Below, piece after piece: positions 56,054-64,000 of a stretch of DNA of 64,000 nt. How positions within the stretch are numbered: the first letter of the stretch is position 1; every line of letters begins with the position of its first letter. A model generated the notes under the pieces. It was not told the DNA's origin. It saw only the letters and a list, made by a program, of their open reading frames with translations, and did not search any database. This stretch comes from Magnaporthiopsis rhizophila (taxonomy: Eukaryota; Ascomycota; Sordariomycetes; Magnaporthales; Magnaporthaceae): contig PYSS01000028.1 in NCBI GenBank assembly GCA_003049465.1, positions 69,516 through 133,515 of the forward strand. Direction: 5' to 3'. Position numbers and translations under genes: made by a program.

Positions 56054-58073
56054 ATGGCAGTCAGTGCCCGCGCCCAATCCTCTTCCCCTTCTTTTTGCAC
56101 TTTTCCACAATTATATAGACAACCAGTTACCTCTTTGTACCTCAAGGCCTTGGCTAATCACCAGCTCGCGCAGGAGAACGACAACAGCACCGGCCGCGTA
56201 GTCTCTGCGGTGCTCTGCAACCGTGCTGCCGGCCACGGCGGTACGGTGCAGATCACCGCAGAGGCCAAGACCACGGCCAAGAACGTGTGGGTGGCGGTCC
56301 TTACGCCAAAGGACCGGAGGCACCAGACGCCCGTCGTCATGGTGCATGGCGACGGCCACACCGGCTCGGTAAGCAACGATGATCCCCATTCGAGTTTTGC
56401 CAGGTTTTTGCACAGTAAACCTTGTGATTTTCTTGGACCCCATCAACTTTTGCGGTCCAGCCTTCCCAGCAATTTCTGGTTCCTGTCCAGCGCCTGCAAA
56501 ATTTGTCACATTTCACCCGTTAGAGCCACGTCAGATGCGTCTCAATTACAACATCACATCACCACCATATCAAGCCAAAACCTTCTCCTCCTTAACAAGT
56601 CCTTTTCTCTTTCCTTGTTACCTCTGCTCCAGAAACTGACTCCTTCCTCCACTAGGTGTGGGATACGGACCTGGCCCGCACCCAGGAGTCTCGGTCTTGG
56701 ACCGAGTGCTTTCTGAAGGCGGGGTTCCAGGTCCACCTCGTTGACCTGCCGGGCGCGCGAGCGTCGGTCAATGCCATCCCGGCCGAGACTAGGCAGCAGC
56801 AGCAGCAGCCGATGATGTCCGGCCTCGGCGACGTCGAGGCGAACCTGACGGGCGTGGGCAACAAAGGCCCGTTCATGTACGACAGTGCGTCCCGCCACGC
56901 CCAGTTCCCCGGCATCGGCAACGACAGGTACAACAAGGTGCGTAAAAAAATAAAAAAAAATAAAAAAAAAAAAAAAAAAAAATTCATCTCCATATAAATA
57001 CTGGGTTGTTTTCATGCTAACCTATGTGTTTTTCTTTCCTTCTTCCACAAAAGGCGGGCTGGCGGAAGAACCCGCACTTCGACTACTACGCCAGCAAGCG
57101 CGTAGGCGTCTGGGGAACCCCGCAAGACCGCACGGCCGCCGGAGCCGCGGCGGTCATCTCCCTCCTGGAGGGGCTGCTGCCGGCGAAGGCGGTGCTCGTG
57201 GCGGAGGGGACGGGCTGCCAGGTCGCGTGGATGGCGGGAGACCGGCGCCCGGACCTCGTTGCCGGCATCGTGGCCCTGGGCGCCGAGCACGCCCCATTCG
57301 CCAAGACGACGAGCGAGGTCGTGGCCAGCAATGGCGCGTCCGCCCGCCAGTTCACTGGCGAGCAGATGACGGTCCGGGACCAGCAGCACGAGCGCTGGGG
57401 CATCATGGATGTCTCTGTGGAGTTCGATCCCCCACTGCCCGACGACGACCCGCGGCACCTCGAGACGGCCGAGTACACCAACGAGGACGGCGACAGGTGC
57501 CTCCTCCAAGACCCGACCAGGACGGTGCGGAGGCTCGCGCAGCTCTCCAAGATCCCGCACGCGATCCTGACGGCCGAGGCGAGCATCAACAGCGGGTACG
57601 ACTGGGCCGTCGTCAAGTACCTGGAGCAGGCCGGCGTCCAGGTCGACTGGCTCAAGCTGGCCGAGTTCGGCCTCTTTGGGAACGGCCCCCTGATGTTCCT
57701 CGAGAAGAACGCCGCCAAGATCGCCGAGCTCGTCGTCGCCTGGGTCGTCAAGACCACCACCTCGCCCGGCACCGAGGACGCCGCCGCCGCCGCCGCGCTG
57801 CTCGCTCCGTCGCCGGAGAACGTCGCGGTCGCCAGGGCGCGCAGGGCCGAGGACCGCGAGCGGAGCGAAGCCAGGGACGGCCAGCGCTTCATCGCTCACT
57901 TGGAGGACTTCGCCCTTACGCTGCAGCAGCAGCAGATCGAGTACCCTCCGATGAGCGAGATAATGCAGCACTGGTACGACGTCGGGCTGGGATGGCTTCT
58001 GCCCCTGAACCTGTGCGTGCCCAGGAACGACGGAGGTGATGGTGATGGTGGTGCTGGCGACGACGCCAACTAG
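56054..58073 (+). CDS. Alpha/beta-hydrolase-fold protein with apparently degenerate active site
   Basis: Exons 56054-56368, 56656-56937, 57054-58073; 538 residues if the first exon is unspliced, or 503 if GTCAGT (56060)..CACCAG (56164) is an intron. Conserved frame: VVMVHGDGHTGS-VWDTDL, AGFQVHLVDLPG, HAQFPGIGNDRYNK, VAEGTGCQVAW, RWGIMDVSVEFDPP, ILTAEAS..YDWAVVKYLEQAGV and FGNGPLMFLEKN. These match a fungal secreted-lipase-like family in which the nucleophile elbow is normally GHSxGG and the His lies in GNGH. Here the elbow is AEGTGC (Gly at about 251) and the His position is Pro (about 411), so it is probably not a hydrolase. No signal peptide is obvious. The second intron contains an A-rich homopolymer. 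Confidence 0.75.
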
Positions 58074-58605
58074 GGCCACACCACCCACCACCCTCCCAGA
58101 CTCGTAGAGACGACACATTCCTCTCGGGTTCTTATACATATCGCCAGCGTCATATAACCCACGCTCGGCTTGATTTCCGCCCAAGTTTAGCCGTCGTCAC
58201 ACCCCGCGACCGGGCTCCTCTCTCCTCTCTCCCTCTCTCCTGCGCCCAATCCACCGGCGCCCCTCCTACCAACAAGCTTGTCGCCGCCATATATCCCCGG
58301 CACAGCTTCTCTCCCGCGGTCCGACCCACCCGCGATCGCCCTATACGTACCAGGCTCTACGAGGACGAGCTTCTCCCTTTACCATGTTGCTTTGTCTATA
58401 CCAGTTTCCTTTGTCCTGCGCGTTATGGTTTGGTTCGGCCTTTACATTTGCGCACGGCTTGGCATGCCGTGGTCCGCAGCCAGCAGCCAGCAGGTGTCTG
58501 TCGTTTCGTTTTGGCGCTTTTGGTCGATATGGGGGGCTTAAATTTCTTTTTCGTTTCGTCGCTTGGGCCCTGGTCTCTCCTATGTCTAGGTCTGGCCGGC
58601 AAAGT

Positions 58606-58655
<50 letters not shown>

Positions 58656-59380
58656 CNTTTTTTTTTTTGGTTTTTTTTTTTTTTCTCGGGATACCCCGAA
58701 TAGATCGCATGCGCTTCTTGAACCAGACACGACGCTAAATGAACCCCGAACGGTGATTCGTTGATCCTACTTGTGGTTTTCGAAGCCTGGCTGGCAAGTC
58801 ATTTGTCCTTCCCAGGTCATTCTTGAAGTTTTGGCGACCTCCATCGCCCGTCCTGGTGGATCCGGATGCCATTTCCATGATGAACTACACAAACAGGCTT
58901 ATGCTGCTTTAAGCACATTGAGGATTCGGTTTTAGAGACATGCCCGCCAAGCTACCTAGACATTCCCACTTGGCATGTCCATCCTCAGAGCGGACACTGC
59001 AGCTGGAGGTTCAGGCGCCCCGCTGGGACAATCCAAGGAAGGAGGCCATAGCCCAATGAAAAAGTAATATTGGCTACATAGCTGTCATTGGCAAAAGCGA
59101 ACAAGGCGAAGCCCCGATACGTCCTCTCATGCGGTTGACTACATCCCCCACCATCAGTGTCCCAGCAACGGCCAGAACGCCCGATATCAGTGTACCACAT
59201 AGAATACACTACGTCCAACAACGGCACGTGTGGGACCATGGAGTCAGCCGATATACAAAAGGAGAGGCCAAGAGTTAAGCTCTAAACCCCCAGCAGACAA
59301 ACTCGGAGCGGCGAGAATGGAGACAGTATGAATCCCAAAATTTCCCCCCTGAACAACAACCCCGCAGCCATGTGTGTTTG
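58074..59380. other. Intergenic with a long poly-T tract and an N
   Basis: No gene seen. Holds the T-tract at 58607-58684 and the 3' flank of the RPEL gene. Confidence 0.5.
58607..58684. repeat. Poly-T tract interrupted by one undetermined base
   Basis: Almost 80 bp of T with one C, an N at 58657 and GG at 58669-58670. Length in the genome is probably uncertain because of the homopolymer. Confidence 0.85.
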
Positions 59381-59935
59381 TTAGGCACCGCCCTCACGCT
59401 TGGCGTACTCGTCCTATGATGGTTTTGCGATTTTGTGAGTCTTTTGCGAGAAGAAAAGGATAGAGGGCATGACAACAGGTGGGTAACAACAAACCTCAAT
59501 GGCCTCCATGTACTTCTCCTCGGCGGTCCGGGGGTCCTCATCCAGCACGCCCTTCTTGATCAGCTCGTCGGGCGACGGGCGGTGGGCAATCTTCTCGTTC
59601 AGGGTATCGGCCCGGAAGTGGCGCTCGAGCTCCTTCTGCTGTGCCTGGAGTGCAGGCGCGGCCGTTGAAGCTGGGAGGATGTTGCCTAAGGAGGCGATGT
59701 TCCATGCGTGAGCATGAGCTGGCTCATCTCAAAATATGGATGGCATGACGGGGGTGGGAGCGGAAGAAAAAGATGGTGGTGTCTCACGATCAACAAGCTC
59801 TGAACGCTCCGGGCGATGCATCAGGTGCTGCTCGAGCGAGTTCTTGCGCTCTGCCCGGGAAGGCGAGATGGGTGTGCGGCCGACGGTGGGTTGCTCTTCG
59901 GCACCGACGCCACTGGGGTTGGGATCCTCGGCCAT
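59381..59935 (-). CDS. RPEL-repeat protein
   Basis: Three exons on the minus strand: 59935-59788, 59685-59495, 59413-59381; 123 residues. Two RPEL motifs: RKNSLEQHLMHRPERSELVDRNIL (about residues 28-52, spanning intron 1) and a second ending NEKIAHRPSPDELIKKGVL (about 70-97). The tail reads DEDPRTAEEKYMEAIEDEYAKREGGA across intron 2. Introns of 102 and 81 bp have GTGAGA..TTAG and GTTTGT..ATAG ends and restore the conserved VDRNIL and AIEDEYAKREGGA. In animals RPEL motifs bind G-actin (MRTF, Phactr). Small fungal proteins built only of RPEL motifs are known to me as conserved but little studied, so an actin link here is inference. Confidence 0.9.
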
Positions 59936-62053
59936 GTTGTTGTAGTGGTGATGTTTGGATTGGATTAGAGGGGTTTGGGTCTGACTGCGTGGCAGTGACG
60001 TAATGGCTCCTCGAGCCGCGCGGGTGGATTCAGGGGAGAGCTAATGAATGGCCAACAATTGGGCGGCAAATGGGGTTATGAGTTCTCAATCAGCGACAGT
60101 CGGTCAAGGTGGTTCCTATTGTTTGTTTGTCCTGTAGGGTTTGTAGTAGGTAGGTGGGCAAAGGTGGCGATGGCTGGATGCGTGCCAGGAATGAGGGGAA
60201 GCTGGAGCGTGCGTCCATGCATGTTTTATAGCTGCCAGGCTGGCGAGTAGTCTGACATCTGGCCTGCATATGGTCGCGGCGGAAACGCACGACAGCAGGC
60301 GACCCAACATTGACAGGTCACGGGCAGCTGTTGCTCCAAATCGAACGCAGCGCAGCGGGCATTTCACCTGACAGCTACTTGCCCGTTTCTCCGGCAGCGG
60401 GGCGGCTGCATGCTACCCCGCCAATCAGACGAACCAGAGCATTCCATTATTGGGTTGCAGGTGACGATGGCTCACTTATGGTGTGTTGGCAGCACCAGAA
60501 GCCGCAGTAAGCACAGCCCGCACAACACAGAACAGCAACAGCAACAGCAACAGCACAGCACAGCACAGCACAGCACAGCACAGCACAGCACAGCACAGCA
60601 CAGCACAGCACGTTAAGCACACACAATTGAGCTCGGCGTATCAGGCAACCTAACGAAAACGCCTGACCCAGGCAACCGCCTCGATGCCAATCCCCAATCC
60701 GATGCTTACCTTCATCCGTTATCGACACCGAGACTTGGCAATATGCTTGCTGCATCTGCCCTGGTGACCGCCGCTCCTCTGCGCGCTTCCCTATGATCAG
60801 GCCTGCAGGTTTCCAAATTGAAACGGGCTGAACTCGCCCGCCTTACCGCGGGGAATTGACTGGAAGCCGGATGGAAACAGCACGATGATGGAACCACACC
60901 TCCCTCACCTGGCGGCCTCTCACCCCACCGCGTCTCGGTCACTGAAGAAAGCTTCAGCCGCGGCATGGATGGGCAGCCGATCCCAGCGCCGGTAAAAGTG
61001 TCTGCCCGACCATGCTGCCTGCTTCCATGTGGATAAACAAAACAAAACAAAAATTGCTGCCCAAGTCCTGAAACTAGGCATCTCCAGCCGGGTGCTGTTG
61101 AGAAAATAGATGGCAGCCCAGGTTGCCAATCAAAAGGAGGAAACCCCCCGGGTCCAGAACCTTTGGATGACAAGGAAAACCCTGGATTGATTCATGTTCT
61201 GCCCTTGCAATCTCGAGGTGCCTGGCGCACCGCCCGGGAGCCTGGCTTCTGGTGCTTTAAGCTCCTGTCAGATTGTCAGGGTTTTGGACATCACACAAGT
61301 CGCATCTTTTATGCCAAAAATCCTTCTTTTGGCCATTGGAATGATGACCGCCCCTAATCTATTTATTCCCTGCACTTGCATCCGCGTTTACTGCTGTGCC
61401 ACATGGCGGCAAAGCCCCAACCGCACCGCGGGTGCGACCATAGCACCAAGCAGCAGGCAGACATCAATCGAGCTTCTTGGCTAAATATTGGAAAACCAAA
61501 TGGAAACGGGGCGAAATATGGTGGAGAATCAACAGGACTGAATCAGCAGGACTGAGACGAAGAACAAAAATTATCAAAATCGCGATTGATTGAAAGTGCA
61601 GGAGTGTGTAGCTGTGAGCTATCACCCGGAAGGGTATTGTGTCAATCTAGAGCCATTGAGAGAAAATAAAGTCCCGGTTGAGCCAGCATGCCGTAAATTC
61701 CAAGGATAAAAACCATAACACCGTGTGTTCCCGTGAGAATTGTAGACGGAGCCCATTGCCCCCAAGAAGACCGAGACCAAGCCATCCCTCCTTAATTATC
61801 CCGTTCCGTGTCGTCGAGGCGTGTGCCGAATCGATTGTTGTAAAATCGTGTGAGGTCTAAAAGAGAAAAAGATGTTGTCGTTGTTGTAATACATGTGGTG
61901 GTAGCAGTGATAAGATCGACATCTCAAAATAGGGGTGGCGTCTAAGTTGCGGTGTCGATCCATGTTGCTGGCCCCCGAGGTAGATCCTTGTGAGGCTGGC
62001 CGTGTGTGTCTTCGTAAGACGCCTTGGTACCTTGGTGCGCAGTCTGAGGCAGG
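59936..62053. other. Intergenic
   Basis: RPEL gene promoter on the left and the 3' flank of the small Ser/Gly-rich ORF on the right. Contains the CACAG microsatellite; no other gene seen. Confidence 0.5.
60535..60611. repeat. CAACAG and CACAG microsatellite
   Basis: About three CAACAG hexamers followed by about twelve CACAG pentamers, ending at 60611. Simple sequence, not spacer-separated, so not CRISPR. Confidence 0.9.
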
Positions 62054-62299
62054 CTACCAGTTGACCACGACCACGTCTTTGCCGCTCCTGTTTGTGCGCT
62101 CCGCGGTGCCGATTGCGGTGTCCCGGCTGCCGTTGGGGTCGCGGTAGCTTCCTGTTGCGCTCCCCGACGAGCTTCCGCCAGAGCTCGATGTGTGCGAGGT
62201 GTTTGTCGAGGATGATGTCGAACCGATAGAGCTAACCGAGGTCCGCCTAGGATCCTGGATAACCACGGCGCCGTACTTGTTGCTACCGCGAGGGCTCAT
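62054..62299 (-). CDS. Small Ser/Gly/Thr-rich protein
   Basis: Single exon, 81 residues: MSPRGSNKYGAVVIQDPRR, then a Ser/Thr/Gly-rich stretch, then YRDPNGSRDTAIGTAERTNR and the end KDVVVVNW. Codons are GC3-biased and a TATA-like box lies about 250 bp upstream at 62543-62550. No signal peptide or membrane segment. No family recognised, but the ordered ends around a low-complexity middle resemble short conserved fungal proteins. An upstream in-frame extension to 62452 exists and reads like UTR. Confidence 0.5.
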   Translation of the reverse strand: MSPRGSNKYGAVVIQDPRRTSVSSIGSTSSSTNTSHTSSSGGSSSGSATGSYRDPNGSRDTAIGTAERTNRSGKDVVVVNW

Positions 62300-64000
62300 G
62301 ATGGGCAGGCGTGGAAGGTGGTTTTGTTGTAGGGTGTGTGATGGATGAATTGTGAGCAGTCCAGAGACGGACTCGCTGCTGCGGTGCAAGTCGGGACGGA
62401 AGGACTGAAGAGATAGGTGCGGCTGCAAGTTTTGCGTTGGTTCTGGACGCAAGCGTTCAGTGATGGGTGGTGATGTTGATGGTGGTGCTGCTGGATGGGC
62501 AGGACAGATTCAGACGATAACGGAGAGATGGGGGATCATGGGAATATATAGAAATCAGACACACGCTTGTCTGTCTGCGAGCATTGCGCACTGCGCGCTG
62601 CGCATGGCGGTGCATCTTGACCAAGGACGAGGCACCAGCCGAGCAAAGGTGTGTGGGGACTGCCCATCCGGGGACGAGCAAAAGGAGGCGGATGTTGGTC
62701 CGCCTGCGTGGTTTCCCCTGACGGCGGGACCTGCCGGCGAACAAGAATGGCAGGGGGTGTAAGACTTTGGGATGCGAGGCGTGCGAAATGACTCAAGGAA
62801 GGACTGTGAATGGGAGAAGCTGGAGCTTGCAAAGCTCGTTCCAGGTTGCCTGACGCTGCCCATGGTTACTGCCGACGACGACGCGCAACCAACGAGGACG
62901 TTTGGGTTTCGCAAGTGACAGGCCAAACAACGAGTGCCATCGGGCCGCCGCGGATTTGGTGTTTGGGCACCAGTGAACGGGCGCAATGCCAGGGCCAGCC
63001 ATGTAGCTCGAAAAAATCATCCCGCCGTAGCAGGGTGGCGAGAAAGAGAAAAAAGGGTTGAGGTCAGGAGGAAACAAGTCCAAACAAAATTGACTGATGA
63101 GGCTTGCTGCTGCAGGAAGGGTACGTGCAGAGTCGCCAATGGTGGGCGGGCGAAGGAGCCCAGTGGAACCGCGCAAGCGCGTTGCCGCCGTGGGGATACC
63201 AAATGAGGGCACAGGATTGGGGTCGACTTCGCTGCAGGTACGGTACAGTAGACGGGCAATCGGCAACCAATGTCTGGCATATGCATGTCCTTGGTACGGT
63301 CCAGCGACTGGTCAGCTGGCAGGGCAAGCTGACAAGAGCTGCTTGGACCCTGCTTTCGTTTTTTCCTTACTACGCGACGACGTCAGACTCCAGCCAGGTG
63401 GGTGGCTGAAGCCTCATTGCCGCCCCAGGGTTGGGTCTTGGGAGTGAAGGCCTCCCAAGCTGCGCCCCGATGGCACATCGTGGAAGCAAATTGATGGGGC
63501 CAACCTGGCCCAGTCTTCAGTCGGGCTGCGTGCCAGCAACGGACGGGAATGGGCCTAGGGCTCTACGGAACCCAGTGCCTGAGCATCGAGGCGGGTCACC
63601 AGGACCCTGCCAGGTCCTTGGCCACACCCCCTAGTGTACCTGAGCTGTGAGGCCGGAACGGGATCAATAGGTGACTCATATGATTCTCCAACGCCCGACG
63701 GTGATGTATCAAGGTTTTGCTTGTTTTGGGTTGTCATGGTGCGAAGTGGAAAAAAGGGCTGGGGCTGAAGGTGAAGACACAGAACATCGGCACGGCCGTG
63801 AGCCAAGGGCCGCGTCTTGTCGCGGTGACCGGCAGCCAGAAGAGGGAAACATGCCCGCGTAAGGAACCACCCCAAGATGAAATCTAAGGGGGAGGGCGAC
63901 GCAAGCAATCAAGCAGGAAAATCTGCACACATGCGACAGGGCACAGGCCTACTTACCGTACCTGCCACGGAACCTAATAAGTTGCAGTTCCATGGCATCC
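62300..64000. other. Intergenic to the right edge
   Basis: Upstream region of the small ORF and unassigned sequence to the edge. No supportable gene. Confidence 0.5.
62543..62550 (-). promoter_or_regulatory. TATA-like box for the small Ser/Gly-rich ORF
   Basis: TATATATT on the minus strand, about 245-250 bp upstream of the ATG at 62299. Confidence 0.35.

Noticed and set aside
60535..60611. Possible CRISPR-like repeat array
   Set aside because: Units are 5-6 bp with no spacers: a microsatellite in a eukaryotic genome.
1..64000. tRNA genes
   Set aside because: I looked for B-box-like GGTTCRANNCC on both strands and found no match with a plausible cloverleaf around it; this was by eye, not with a covariance model.

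Overview
The window is nuclear DNA of a filamentous ascomycete (Pezizomycotina, most likely a Sordariomycete). The genes carry short spliceosomal introns (mostly 57-120 bp) with GTRNGT donors, CTAAC/CTGAC-like branch sites and YAG acceptors. Coding exons are GC-rich at third positions, and intergenic spaces are long and full of homopolymers and CCTAGGTA-type words. The gene set is fungal: Scp160, Ste20, Rcf1, Rtc5, Swc3 and a Fot1-type transposon. I see no tRNA, rRNA or CRISPR array. The species is not determined.

Layout. 1-692: 5' end of an SCP160/vigilin-type KH gene (minus), running off the left edge. 5684-8953: STE20-type PAK kinase (plus). 10558-11349: secreted repeat-protein gene (minus) with an in-frame stop. 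13890-15011: short-chain dehydrogenase (minus), followed by about 5.9 kb without a supportable gene. 20927-32026 is gene-dense: threonine dehydratase ILV1 (minus), RCF1 (plus), RTC5 (minus), SWC3 (minus) and an ABHD12/13-like serine hydrolase (plus). 35542-39037: 12-exon OPT-family transporter. 39503-40765: conserved-looking fungal membrane protein of unknown function (minus). 41516-43326: N-myristoyltransferase. 43719-45081: alpha/beta hydrolase (minus). 46338-48034: cytochrome P450 that looks inactivated.

48035-55216 is different: AT-richer, with coding relics and one intact Fot1/pogo transposon (50519-52393) with terminal repeats and a TA duplication. 55217-58073 holds a proline/glutamine repeat ORF and an alpha/beta-hydrolase-fold protein that appears to have lost two catalytic residues. 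A small RPEL-repeat gene (59381-59935, minus) and a small Ser/Gly-rich ORF (62054-62299, minus) close the window.

The genes do not form one pathway. They are housekeeping functions (branched-chain amino acid synthesis, respiratory supercomplexes, V-ATPase/vacuole, H2A.Z deposition, protein myristoylation, Cdc42/PAK signalling) with accessory genes between them. Rtc5 starts MGQDQS, a good substrate for the N-myristoyltransferase encoded about 15 kb away, but that is a functional link and not an operon. The observations most worth checking are the secreted protein interrupted by a TGA with 87 further open codons, an 8-nt microexon supplying the HG of a hydrolase oxyanion motif, the degenerate hydrolase, the broken P450 and the asymmetric subterminal repeats of the Fot1-like element.
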